Source of the DNA: Chloroflexota bacterium
GTDB taxonomy: Bacteria; Chloroflexota; Limnocylindria; Limnocylindrales; CSP1-4
Assembly: GCA_015478725.1 (NCBI GenBank)
Contig: JADMIG010000001.1
Span: 1 to 64,000, forward strand
Reading direction: 5' to 3'
DNA length: 64,000 nucleotides
Below are positions 47,370 through 56,695 of this stretch, piece by piece; position 1 is the first letter of the stretch, and every line of letters starts with the position of its first letter. The notes beneath the pieces were generated by a model. That model saw only the letters and a program-made list of their open reading frames with translations. It had not been told where the DNA came from and did not search any database. A program made the translations under genes and the position numbers.

Positions 47370-48875
47370 TTAGGCACTCAGCGGCAGATGGAACGCCGGC
47401 GTGTAGCCGCCGGGCGTGCGGTTGTCGAAGTCGAACTCGTAGGTGGTCGAGCGGCCGAAGGCTCGGCCCTCGTGCCCGATCAGGTACGCGAGCGCCACCG
47501 GGACCGAGGCGAAGACGTGGATCGGGGCAGCCCGCTCCTCCGTCGTCCGGCGCGCCTCGACGATCTGGCCGAGGTCACGCGCGAGGGCCCAGGCGTGATC
47601 GCCGTCACGCACCGAGGTGGGTCCGGTGCCGCCCGCGATGGTCAGCACCAGCATCCGTCCGATCCCTTGGGAGTGCTTGTCGGCGTAGAGCCGGACGTCC
47701 TCGGCCGTCGGGCGGGTTACCTCGATTGCGATCGCCAGACCAGGGCCGTCGCCGAGCTGCTCCTCGTGAACCGTCCACAGCTCGCCCGCAACAACCGCGC
47801 CCGTCGGGCGCCAGACCACCCGACCATCGCTCTGGACGGGCGCCACGGTGTCGTTCTTCCCGAGTAGGTGGCCTGCCAGGTAGGCGATCGAGAGGTGGGC
47901 GTCGAGGTACAGGTTGTACATACGGTTCCCGCTGATCCGTTCGTCGAGGAACGAGCGGATACGAGGAGCGAGGTCGCGATCCCAGTCGACCTCCGCGGCC
48001 TTGTACCGGCCGTGGAAGTCCGGGACGAGGTCGAGCGTCGCGGCGTGGTCCTCGAGGTTGATCGCGCCCCGCGAGAAGCTCTTGATCGCGATGTCGCGCG
48101 GATCCGACTCAGCCCGGAGCGGCCGGCCCCGCCACAGCTTCGCCTTCTCCAGGAATGGCCGCAGGGACGTCGCCCGGTGCTCTCGTGGGCCGCCCTGGAT
48201 GAAGCGCCGGACCATCGAGATGTGCGGGTTGTCCAGCTCCCCATCGGACGGCGGAGCGATGCCGGCAAGGGCGAGAGCGTAGCCGAGGTCCTGCTTCATG
48301 CGGTGCATCGGCACGTTGTCCCGGATCCGGAGGTGGCGCAGCACGCGCTCTAGGTGCTCATCGCTGACGCCGCCGAGATCGGCCCGCCACTGCTCCCGGA
48401 CCTTCCCCGTCTCCGACTTCGGCCCGTCGACGAACAGCTTGTTCGTGATGATCTCGCCGTCGTTGTTGCTGACCAGCGTCCGCAGGATGTCGTCCGGGTC
48501 GAAGCGCCAGGCCGTAACAAGGGTCAGGCGCTTGGCGATGTCGCCGCCCTTCGTGGCCGCGTACGCCTTGTCCAGGAGGGAGTGCGTGGTCGCGCCGATG
48601 AACGACGGCGTCGACAGATCGAGCGCCCGGATTGTCTCTCGGCCGTCGACGTGGTACTTGAGCTGGTAATGGTCGACCTCGATGAGTCGGTTGTCGTGGC
48701 TGTACAGCGGGACGCGGTTGACCGCCACGACATCGTCGAACGCCTGGATTATCGGGTGCTCGACGTAGACAACCTCGGCCGGGTCGTCCTCCATGAAGAG
48801 GCGGGCGGCCTGGATCCAGAAGTAGAGGTGCTGGTAATCCTCGCCGAGAAGGATCGGGACGACGCTCGGAGTCAT
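47370..48875 (-). CDS. cap4: CBASS effector: Cap4-like nuclease fused to SAVED domain
   Basis: A 501-residue effector. The N-terminal DUF4297-type nuclease has GEDYQHLYFW, acidic residues in AFDDVV (47-48) and a Q-L-K (71-73) motif, as in Cap4 DNA endonucleases. The C-terminal third is a SAVED ligand-binding domain (GPGLAIAIEVTRPTAEDV, MLVLTIAGGTG, VALAYLIGHEGRAF, YEFDFDNR). Binding of a cyclic oligonucleotide should trigger DNA degradation and cell death. It is the first gene of the operon. Its ATG lies at the predicted transcription start, so it is leaderless. Confidence 0.85.
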   Translation of the reverse strand: MTPSVVPILLGEDYQHLYFWIQAARLFMEDDPAEVVYVEHPIIQAFDDVVAVNRVPLYSHDNRLIEVDHYQLKYHVDGRETIRALDLSTPSFIGATTHSLLDKAYAATKGGDIAKRLTLVTAWRFDPDDILRTLVSNNDGEIITNKLFVDGPKSETGKVREQWRADLGGVSDEHLERVLRHLRIRDNVPMHRMKQDLGYALALAGIAPPSDGELDNPHISMVRRFIQGGPREHRATSLRPFLEKAKLWRGRPLRAESDPRDIAIKSFSRGAINLEDHAATLDLVPDFHGRYKAAEVDWDRDLAPRIRSFLDERISGNRMYNLYLDAHLSIAYLAGHLLGKNDTVAPVQSDGRVVWRPTGAVVAGELWTVHEEQLGDGPGLAIAIEVTRPTAEDVRLYADKHSQGIGRMLVLTIAGGTGPTSVRDGDHAWALARDLGQIVEARRTTEERAAPIHVFASVPVALAYLIGHEGRAFGRSTTYEFDFDNRTPGGYTPAFHLPLSA

Positions 48876-48881
48876 AGCCTC

Positions 48882-48922
48882 ATACTATTCAACTTGACGG
48901 ACATCGTCAAATCGACTAGTCT
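48882..48922. promoter_or_regulatory. Back-to-back promoter pair sharing one palindromic operator (CBASS / HTH-ImmA)
   Basis: A palindrome TTGACG-GACAT-CGTCAA lies at 48894-48910. On the plus strand TTGACG, a 17-nt spacer and TAGTCT (48917-48922) form a promoter toward the HTH-ImmA gene. On the minus strand the other arm reads TTGACG, a 17-nt spacer, then TAGTAT (48887-48882), a promoter toward cap4. One site therefore covers both -35 boxes. The minus start falls at or next to the cap4 ATG. Confidence 0.8.
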
Positions 48923-48951
48923 AGCAGCGTATTCATCAGGGAGACGGACTC

Positions 48952-50097
48952 ATGGCAATTTCGCCGACCGCGGACATCGGGGCGAATCTTCAGCGGCTGC
49001 GGGGGATGCGCGGCTTCACCCAGGAGGCAGCGGCAGAAGCAGCCGGCTTGTCCCGAGCCGCGTACCGGAACCTGGAAACTGGGCTGAGCGAGCCTAGGGC
49101 CTCGACTCTCGTCGCGCTGGCCAAGGCGCTCGGTGTGTCACCAGCCGACCTGCTGCTCCCGGCACCGCCGCCGCCACGGGCGCGCTTTCGGTCGAAGCTC
49201 AGGCTGAAGGACCGGCCTCGGATCCTTCACGATGTCGGGCGCGAGCTCGACGACTACGCGTCTCTCGAACGGCTTGTCGACGAAGCGCGGCCCTATCTCT
49301 TCCGGAACTTCAGCCCCCCCGAGGGACGAGATCGCGCCCGGAAGGCGGCCGAACTCGTCCGGGAAGGGCTGCAGCTCGGCGACGACCCGATCTTCGACAT
49401 CAGCGGACTCCTCGAAGACAAGGTCGGGATCAAAGTCCTCTGGCTTGAGATCGCCTCGGACGGGTTCTTTGGCCTGTCCGTCGCCGAGGATGGCTCAGGG
49501 CCTGCGATCGTCGTAAATAGCTGGGATCGCATCAGTGTGGAGCGACAGATCTTCACCGCGGCTCATGAGCTGGGCCATCTGCTCCTCCACCGAGACGAGT
49601 TCAACCCAGACGAGGTCGCCGAGGACATCGACGCGGAACGCGAGGCGGATGTCTTTGCGGCGTATCTCCTGATGCCCGAGCCACGCTTCACCAAGGAGTG
49701 GCAGGAGGTACGAGGGCTTTCGCTGTTCGACGCCGTGATGAAGATCAAGCGGATCTTCCGGGTGAGCTACAGGAGCGTGCTGCACCGCCTCGATGAGCAC
49801 GGACTCAAGGATGTCTGGCCACGCTTCATGGCACAGGCGAAGGGGCGTCTGGGCCGGGCGCTGACTCGGATCGACGAGCCCGATCCCTTGTCCCCGGCAG
49901 CGCGCGGAACTGCGGCCCCGGAACCCCTTCGCGGTCGCGAACCGTTTGAGCTTGCCCCGAGCGACTTCGATCCCGACCGCCGGATGCGCCTCATCCGGAG
50001 GGCGCTCGATGAACGGCGGATGTCACTCAGTCGCGCGGCCGAGATCCTCGGTCTCGACCTCCGGAAGATGCGCGATCTTCACCAATCCTGGGCGTAG
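48952..50097 (+). CDS. XRE-HTH / ImmA-IrrE metallopeptidase regulator, divergent from CBASS
   Basis: A 381-residue protein. The XRE helix-turn-helix is at about residues 8-65 (LQRLRGMRGFTQEAAAEAAG, YRNLETG). The zinc peptidase core is FTAAHELGHLLLHRDEF with HELGH, followed by the third ligand region EREADVFAAYLLMP. Such fused HTH-peptidase proteins resemble CapH and CapP, which repress and derepress CBASS. A separate known pairing is ImmA/IrrE with a PIN toxin, also seen here. The ATG follows GGGAG. The C-terminus holds another small helix (SLSRAAEILGLDLRKMRDLH). Confidence 0.85.
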   Translation: MAISPTADIGANLQRLRGMRGFTQEAAAEAAGLSRAAYRNLETGLSEPRASTLVALAKALGVSPADLLLPAPPPPRARFRSKLRLKDRPRILHDVGRELDDYASLERLVDEARPYLFRNFSPPEGRDRARKAAELVREGLQLGDDPIFDISGLLEDKVGIKVLWLEIASDGFFGLSVAEDGSGPAIVVNSWDRISVERQIFTAAHELGHLLLHRDEFNPDEVAEDIDAEREADVFAAYLLMPEPRFTKEWQEVRGLSLFDAVMKIKRIFRVSYRSVLHRLDEHGLKDVWPRFMAQAKGRLGRALTRIDEPDPLSPAARGTAAPEPLRGREPFELAPSDFDPDRRMRLIRRALDERRMSLSRAAEILGLDLRKMRDLHQSWA

Positions 50098-50100
50098 CCG

Positions 50101-50625
50101 GTGGAGGGGACGCCTCGGTCCACGCTCGTCGGTGACGCCAGTGTGCTCATCGACATCGCGGATGCAAACGAGGCCGTCCTAGGGCTCATCGCTCAGCACC
50201 TGGCACGGGTCATCATCCCCACGCCTGTTCTCGCTGAGGTCGACGGCCTTGACGAGCTGAAGTGCGCGGCACTCGGCCTGGAGGTCGTCGAGCCCACGCT
50301 GGACCAGCTCCGAGAAGCTGCGATTCCCCACCCTGCGCTCTCGTTCGCGGACAAGGTCTGCATAATCGTTGCGCGCGATGCCGGGGGAATCGCCTGGACC
50401 AACGACGGCCCGCTCGGCGATGAGTGCGACGCCCATGGTGTGCCGAGGATGCGTGGCCTTCGGCCGCTCATCGCCCTCGTTGAAGCCGGCGCTCTTGCGA
50501 TCGATGTCGCTGTTGGGACGGTCGACCTGATCAGCGCCAACAACCCGTACATCACGCCGCCGATCGTCGCCGAGTTCCGCCGGCTCGCAGGCGATGCCGA
50601 TCGGAGGCGCCAGGGCGAAGAGTAG
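50101..50625 (+). CDS. PIN-domain nuclease
   Basis: A 174-residue PIN-fold protein. Acidic residues are at LVGDASVLIDIA, VLAEVDG, SFADKVCIIVARD and WTNDGPLGDECD, a complete four-acid set. PIN proteins cleave RNA and are common toxins. It starts at a GTG 3 nt after the HTH-ImmA gene, so the two form a unit; the C-terminus (ISANNPYITPPIVAEF) is typical of this partner. Whether it is toxic, or an RNA-processing partner of CBASS control, is unknown. Confidence 0.82.
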   Translation: MEGTPRSTLVGDASVLIDIADANEAVLGLIAQHLARVIIPTPVLAEVDGLDELKCAALGLEVVEPTLDQLREAAIPHPALSFADKVCIIVARDAGGIAWTNDGPLGDECDAHGVPRMRGLRPLIALVEAGALAIDVAVGTVDLISANNPYITPPIVAEFRRLAGDADRRRQGEE

Positions 50626-50984
50626 GGGCGGTCGAGCCCATCGAGTCAGTCGCGTCCTTCCCGACCCACCGTCGGGGCACCCGCGTACGGGATCCAACGG
50701 GGCGCAGGAGGGATCTACGCAGCCTCGACATCAGGGACGTCTGCTCCATCGATCGGGATTCGGATACTTCTGGCATCCGCGTGCCCAACTCGTGTACTCG
50801 GTACACGAGCACATCGGGATCATCGTCATCCCGAGGACGAAGGCCATCGCACTGGCCGCCATCGTCAACGCAGCAGAGGGTGCTCGGCGGAGACGGGGCC
50901 CTCGCGTGGGCAACTCAAGCTGTCACTCGGGCCGGTACATTGGGTGGCGTAACCCGAGCTTCGGGATCGGAAGGGCAGGGGGCA
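50626..50984. other. Intergenic region with palindromes upstream of the helicase
   Basis: About 360 bases without a supported gene. CTCGTGTAC-TCG-GTACACGAG (50789-50809) is a perfect 9-bp palindrome with a 3-nt centre. TCGGGAT/ATCCCGA follows near 50814-50834. They may be a terminator and an operator for the next gene. No clear promoter hexamers were found. Confidence 0.5.
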
Positions 50985-53900
50985 TTGACAAGCCCAGATC
51001 AGGCTGAACTGAGCCGCCGCGCGAGGAACCTCGTCGAGTTCCTCCGGCGGCTCACGCAGATGAGGACCGTACCCGTCCGCGACGTGGGCGAGTACGAGGA
51101 GGTCGTCTGGTTCGCCTCCGTGCCAGACATGTCCGGAAGCCATTGCGTCACGCACGAAGGACATACCGCCGACGCCGATTGGATCGCGATCGAGCGTCCA
51201 CGGATCCCGCAACGGCCTCAGGCCCCGGCAACGCTGTGGGGCTGGCTCGTTGACGACGCGGAGAGCACCGCCGAGCCCGCCCTGCGCGACCTCGACGAAG
51301 GCGAGGACCTGCCTGACGACGTCGTCGCGGCATACGACGAGTATCTCGACGCCTGGCGCGACTGGACCGCCAGGTATGGCCCCCGAGTTCCCCTCCTGGC
51401 GCTCTACGAGCGCCTGTTCCGGATCAAGCAGCAGGCCGATCAACTCGGTGAGCGATTCGAGACCGTGGTCGCCGCGGGCCTGGCGCTGGTTCCGGGAGGA
51501 GAGCGTGGTCGAATTCGCCGCCACCTCGTGACGATGCGGGCGGAGGTCCACTACGAGCCGCAGACGGGGCGGATCACGGTGCGGCCGGCGCCGGACGGCA
51601 TCGACGTCCAGTTCGAGGACGACATGCTGGACCCGGCGCTCGTCCCGCGTAAGGAGCTCCGCGAGCCGGCGCATGCAGCCCTGGTCGCGGCCGGCACGGA
51701 GATCTGGGCGGGCACGACCCTCGTTGACGCCCTCACGACGTGGACGCAGGCGATGCGCCACGACGCGGTCTTTGACGCTGGGATCGACGCCCCGGCAATG
51801 CCGTCGGAGGGCGTGCTCGTCGCGCTCGCGCCGGCGCTCATCCTTCGCAAGCGAACGACGCGATCGCTCCTCGCGTTCTACCGGAAGGTGGACGAGCAGC
51901 TCGAAGCCGGGACGCTGGACCCGGGCCTCGTCGCGGGACTCGTGGCCGAGCCCGATGGATCGTCATCGACCGGCGCCGGGGCAGCGGCTGTCGCCGACAC
52001 GGACGAGCTGTACTTCCCGAAGCCGTACAACGCCGAGCAGCTCGATGTCCTCCGCAGGCTCACGACCTCCGATGGGGTGGTGGTGGTCGGGCCGCCCGGT
52101 ACCGGGAAGTCGCACACGATCGCCAACCTCGTCTCGCATCTGCTCGCGACGGGCCAACGCGTGCTGGTCACGAGCCACACGAGTCGCGCGCTCGAGGTCC
52201 TGCTGGACAAGCTGCCCGATGAGATCCGCTCGCTCTCCGTCAGCCTCGTCGGCGACGGACGGGCGGGGATGCGCGAGCTTCAGCGCTCGGTCAGCGCGCT
52301 CGTCAACCGCTCTACGGACCCCGAGTGGGAGACGCCGAAGATCGACCACCGGATCGCCCGGTTCCGGCAGCTGCGGGAGCGAGCGCACGAGGAGCGCCGG
52401 CGCCACCTCGCGGCGATCCGAGAGGTCCGTGAGGGGGACGCGAAGGTCCACGACCCCGGCCTGGGCGGCTACCGGGGCACCCTGTCGCAGATCGCCGCGG
52501 AGATCGCGGAGCAGCGCGACGCCCTGGGTTGGGCGACCGGCATGGCCGGCGATGCGCCTACCCTCACCAATGCCGAGGCGACGGAGCTGGCAGCCTTCGC
52601 CACCTCGATCTCCCAGGAGATCGAGGCCCGCTGCCGCGTGCCGCTCCCCGATCTGCCCACGGTCGAGACATTCACCGAGCTGTGCTCGCGGATCGCCGAC
52701 CTCGAGGTAGCGGTCGCAGGTGCGGCCGAGAGCCGCCAGCTACCGTCGGCGGCGGCGTTGACCGCCGCGACCCACGCCGACCGGATGACCCTCGCCGCGG
52801 CGATCGATCGCCTGCTGCAGGCGCGGGCAACGGTGGCCGTCGCCGAGCCCTGGGAGCTGCCCGCGTTCGAGGCCGCTCTCGGCGGACCGGTCGCGAGGTG
52901 GCGGGAGCGCAAGTCCCGCACCGTCGAGTGGATCGCGACGCTGCGGGAGACGGCGGCGACCGCGGACGGCGTACTCGTCACCGGGGCATTGGCCGTTGAG
53001 CCCATCGCGGCGCGCGCCGCGATCGATGCGCTGCTGGCTCACCTGCAAGAGGGCCGCGGGCTGGGATTCGGCCCGTTCAAGCCGAGGGTCGTGAAGGACG
53101 CGCGACTGGCGCTGGGGACGGTGCGCATCGACGGTCTGGAGCCCGTCTCCGTGCCAGCGCTGCAGCGGCTCCGCACCTGGATCGACGCCCGTGTCGCCGC
53201 GGATCGAGCCCGCGCGGCCTGGTCCCAGGAGCGCCGCCTGACGGACGACTCTGCGTACAGCGTGCTGGCCAACCTCGAAGAGCTCCTGCCGGCGCTCGAT
53301 CGCGTAGTGGCTGCCGAGGGATGCCGGGCCGACGTGGTGGCGGTGGCGGCGAGAATGCCGGGCCTGCCGTTGCCCCCATGGGCCGATACAGAGGGCTGGG
53401 TGGCGCTTGGTCGGGCGGCACGGGCCGTCGATGCCGGGGCGGCACTCGAGGCCGCCGTCGGAGAGCTCGCAGGCCACAGAGATCGGGTCGAGGGATCGGT
53501 GACCGACGAGCCTGGCGATCTGGTCCCGATCGTCCTCGTGGCCATCGATGCCCGCGACGCCAAGGCCTTCGCGACAGCCCGGGCCGCCGTCGAGGAGCGC
53601 TGGCAGGAAGCGGGCCGCGTGCGGCGGCGCGATGAGCTCATGGACCGGCTCATGTCGCAGACGCCGGAGCCCACGCTCGCGCAATTGGCCACGGACGGGT
53701 CGTGGACTGAGCGCCTTGCCCGCTACGAGGCCGCGTTCTGGTGGGCGAAGGCCGAGGCGTGGCTCCACGACATGCTGGACGCGTCGTCGGGTGGCGCCGT
53801 CAGTCGCGTGGCGATCCTGAACGATGAGATCCGCGGCCTAACGGGCTCGATCGGGGAGCACCTCGCATGGCGGAACTGCCTCACAGCGCTGACCCTCGGC

Positions 53901-56612
53901 CAGCGCATGCACTTGACGCTCTACCAGAAGGCCATGAAGAAGTATGGCCAGGGCAAGGGCAAGTACGCGCCGACCTATCTGGCCGATGCCCAGCGGGAGC
54001 TCGAGCAGTGCCGAGCTGCCGTGCCGGCCTGGATCATGCCGACCTACCGAGTCGCCGAGTCGCTCTCGCCGGATCGAGATGCGTTCGACGTGGTCATCGT
54101 CGACGAGGCGAGCCAGTCCGGGGTCGATGCCCTGTTCCTGTGGTGGCTGGGCAAGAAGGTCGTGATCGTCGGGGACGATGAGCAGATCAGTCCGGACGCG
54201 GTAGGCCTCGAGCTCGCGCCAGTGCTGGCGATCAAGAAGGAGCTGCTCGGCGATCAGCCCATCGGGAGCGTGATCGCGCCCACCACCAGCCTGTTCGACC
54301 TCGGCGACATCGCGTTCACCGGCAACCGCACGTACCTGCGCGAGCACTTCCGGTGCATGCCGGAGATCATCGCCTTCTCGAACCGCATCTCCTATGCCGA
54401 CTCGCCCCTGGAGCCCCTGCGCCAGTTCGGAGCCGACCGCCTCCCGCCCCTCCGCTCGAGCCACGTCGCCGGCGCCACCCGGTCGGTCGGGGTGCGCGGC
54501 AACCTCAACCGCGACGAGGCGCACGAGATGGCGGAGGCGATCGTCGCCTGCATCGCCGATCCCGCGTACGCGGACCGGTCGATGGGCGTCATCAGCCTCA
54601 CCGGCGAGCATCAGGCCAGGTACGTGGAGCGCCTGCTCCTGGAGCGGATCGGGCCTGATGAGATGCTCAGCCGCCGGATCAAGTGCGGCGACGCGTCCGC
54701 CTTCCAGGGCGATGAGCGCGACGTCATGTTCCTGGGAATGGTGGCGGCACCGACGGACAAGGGAAACCGGCTTCCAGCGCAGACGAGTGACGTGATCCGC
54801 CGCCGGTTCAATGTCTCCGCGAGTCGCGCACGGGACCAGATGTGGCTATTCCACTCCGTGACGCAGGCGGACCTGAACCCGGACTGCCTGCGGTGGAAGC
54901 TGCTGGAGCACTTCCTCCATCCGGAGATGCCTGATCCGGACCCGGACCTCGGGATCGTCACGGAGCGGGATCGACATCAGGCCTTCGACAGCCTGTTCGA
55001 GCAGCGTGTCTATCTGCGGATCAAGAACCGCGGCTATCGGGTCCGCCCACAGGTACCCGCGTATGGCTACCGGATCGACCTCGTCGTCACAGGCGGCGAG
55101 AACCGGCTCGCGGTGGAGTGCGACGGCGACGAGTGGCACGGCGCCGAGCAGTTCGAGAAGGACCTCGCGCGCCAGCAGGACCTCGAGCGCGTCGGCTGGC
55201 GGTTCGTGCGGATCCGCGAGAGCGAGTTCTACCTGGACCCGGAGGCCGCGCTCCGCTCGCTGTGGCTGAAGCTCGGCGAGGTCGGGATTCGGCCATTCGG
55301 AGAGCTCGGGGTGGCCGCCCTGGAGCCGGGTGCCGTTGCGGTCGACAGCAGCGACCTGGAGGCGGTCGTTGAGGCGCTGCTGGATCCGTTCGAGGAGCCG
55401 GCCGAGGGAGCAGGTCCGCCCGAGCAGCCGACGCCGCCGCTCCCGCCTGAGCCCCTTCCGGTACCGGCTCCCGCGCCGGCGCCAACCCCGCAGCCCGTCG
55501 CTCCCATCGCCCCCGCCGTGCTCGGCAAGGTGCCCGCCTATCGAGCCTGGGCGGGCTCGGACGTCTCGGACCCCCGGTATGCGAGGCAGGGTGACCTCGT
55601 GGCCATCCTGCTCGACGTGGTCGCCGCCGAAGGTCCGGTGCTCGCCCGGCGCGCCTATCGCCTGATCCTGCAGGCGGCCGGGTTCCATCGGCTGGTCCAC
55701 ACCGTCGTCTCGCCGCTGAACAAGGCGGCGGTTCGAGCCGAGCGCGAAGGGCGGCTGATCGCGGTGCCCTCGGGGATCGGCAGCTCGCTCGCCGAGCGCG
55801 TGCTGCGCCTGCCCGATCAGCCGCAGGTCGTCGTTCGGAAGCGCGGCGCCCGGGACCTCGAGGAGATCCCGCCGTCCGAGGTCCAGGCGGTTGCTCGCCA
55901 GCTCCGTGGCTCGACGGTCATGCCGTCGGATCGCGAGCTGCAGCGGGCGATCCTCGCGTTCTACGACCGCACCTCGCTCACGGCTGCGGCGAGCACCTAC
56001 ATCGAGAAATGCCTGCGGGTCACTGTCGCGCTGGGGCCTGAGCCGGTCCAGCAGCGGCCGATCTGGGACAAGCCCACGGCAACCGCGGCAGGGACGACTC
56101 CACCGGCGCGCCCCACAGAGCCTCCGACGAGGCCTGTCGCGGCACCGGTGCGACCGGCCGGTCCGGAGTTCAAGAAGGTCCTCGCCGACACGATCGCCCG
56201 GGCCCAGGTGCTCTCCACTGGCGCCAGGCATCGCCTTGCGACCGAGTGGCTGGACGAGGAGAACGAGCCGTCTCGTGCCAAGGTGACCAGCGCCGCCGGC
56301 GCGGCTGGCGCTCCGCGCGATTGGAGCACCGTCGCGCGGATTGTCTCGAGCACCCTCGCCGATTGGCCCGCCTCCGCGCGTGGGGCTGTCGTGGATGCCG
56401 CCTTCGCGTTGACCGCGAGCAGCGCCCCAGAGGGGGCGGCCGAGCTGCTCGTGCCGTGGCGAGCCGCACTCCGCCCGGGGAACACGGCCACCCCCGCGCC
56501 TCGAGATGAACCCGGCGGCACGCTGTGTCCGCACGGACATGTAATGGGCACCTGCCCCCTCATCGTCTGCAAGGGCCACCCCCTCGGGGGCATGGCCTTC
56601 GACGAGAACTGA
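50985..56612 (+). CDS. Very large SF1 helicase with Vsr-like nuclease and DUF3320-like region (Hhe-like defence protein)
   Basis: A 1,875-residue protein. SF1 motor: Walker A VVGPPGTGKSHTIANL (near residue 368), IVDEASQSGVDALF (near 1040), VVIVGDDEQISPD, REHFRCMPEII and NVSASRARDQMW. A Vsr-like PD-(D/E)xK nuclease follows (about 1330-1430: GYRIDLVVTG, AVECDGDEWHG, GWRFVRIRESEFY). A DUF3320-like region lies after a Pro-rich linker (VLARRAYRLILQAAGF). The C-terminus has CPHGHVMGTCPLIVCKGH. Helicase-Vsr proteins of this layout include the anti-phage Hhe type. TTG 50985 has AGGGGG upstream; an upstream GTG is possible. Confidence 0.82.
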   Translation: MTSPDQAELSRRARNLVEFLRRLTQMRTVPVRDVGEYEEVVWFASVPDMSGSHCVTHEGHTADADWIAIERPRIPQRPQAPATLWGWLVDDAESTAEPALRDLDEGEDLPDDVVAAYDEYLDAWRDWTARYGPRVPLLALYERLFRIKQQADQLGERFETVVAAGLALVPGGERGRIRRHLVTMRAEVHYEPQTGRITVRPAPDGIDVQFEDDMLDPALVPRKELREPAHAALVAAGTEIWAGTTLVDALTTWTQAMRHDAVFDAGIDAPAMPSEGVLVALAPALILRKRTTRSLLAFYRKVDEQLEAGTLDPGLVAGLVAEPDGSSSTGAGAAAVADTDELYFPKPYNAEQLDVLRRLTTSDGVVVVGPPGTGKSHTIANLVSHLLATGQRVLVTSHTSRALEVLLDKLPDEIRSLSVSLVGDGRAGMRELQRSVSALVNRSTDPEWETPKIDHRIARFRQLRERAHEERRRHLAAIREVREGDAKVHDPGLGGYRGTLSQIAAEIAEQRDALGWATGMAGDAPTLTNAEATELAAFATSISQEIEARCRVPLPDLPTVETFTELCSRIADLEVAVAGAAESRQLPSAAALTAATHADRMTLAAAIDRLLQARATVAVAEPWELPAFEAALGGPVARWRERKSRTVEWIATLRETAATADGVLVTGALAVEPIAARAAIDALLAHLQEGRGLGFGPFKPRVVKDARLALGTVRIDGLEPVSVPALQRLRTWIDARVAADRARAAWSQERRLTDDSAYSVLANLEELLPALDRVVAAEGCRADVVAVAARMPGLPLPPWADTEGWVALGRAARAVDAGAALEAAVGELAGHRDRVEGSVTDEPGDLVPIVLVAIDARDAKAFATARAAVEERWQEAGRVRRRDELMDRLMSQTPEPTLAQLATDGSWTERLARYEAAFWWAKAEAWLHDMLDASSGGAVSRVAILNDEIRGLTGSIGEHLAWRNCLTALTLGQRMHLTLYQKAMKKYGQGKGKYAPTYLADAQRELEQCRAAVPAWIMPTYRVAESLSPDRDAFDVVIVDEASQSGVDALFLWWLGKKVVIVGDDEQISPDAVGLELAPVLAIKKELLGDQPIGSVIAPTTSLFDLGDIAFTGNRTYLREHFRCMPEIIAFSNRISYADSPLEPLRQFGADRLPPLRSSHVAGATRSVGVRGNLNRDEAHEMAEAIVACIADPAYADRSMGVISLTGEHQARYVERLLLERIGPDEMLSRRIKCGDASAFQGDERDVMFLGMVAAPTDKGNRLPAQTSDVIRRRFNVSASRARDQMWLFHSVTQADLNPDCLRWKLLEHFLHPEMPDPDPDLGIVTERDRHQAFDSLFEQRVYLRIKNRGYRVRPQVPAYGYRIDLVVTGGENRLAVECDGDEWHGAEQFEKDLARQQDLERVGWRFVRIRESEFYLDPEAALRSLWLKLGEVGIRPFGELGVAALEPGAVAVDSSDLEAVVEALLDPFEEPAEGAGPPEQPTPPLPPEPLPVPAPAPAPTPQPVAPIAPAVLGKVPAYRAWAGSDVSDPRYARQGDLVAILLDVVAAEGPVLARRAYRLILQAAGFHRLVHTVVSPLNKAAVRAEREGRLIAVPSGIGSSLAERVLRLPDQPQVVVRKRGARDLEEIPPSEVQAVARQLRGSTVMPSDRELQRAILAFYDRTSLTAAASTYIEKCLRVTVALGPEPVQQRPIWDKPTATAAGTTPPARPTEPPTRPVAAPVRPAGPEFKKVLADTIARAQVLSTGARHRLATEWLDEENEPSRAKVTSAAGAAGAPRDWSTVARIVSSTLADWPASARGAVVDAAFALTASSAPEGAAELLVPWRAALRPGNTATPAPRDEPGGTLCPHGHVMGTCPLIVCKGHPLGGMAFDEN

Positions 56613-56695
56613 GCCCATGCCCACGTTGAGGGTGCGCGACCAGTCGACCTTCGGGCCCTGGGCGCCAACCCGGGGCCCTTCCACGTTCGGTCGCG

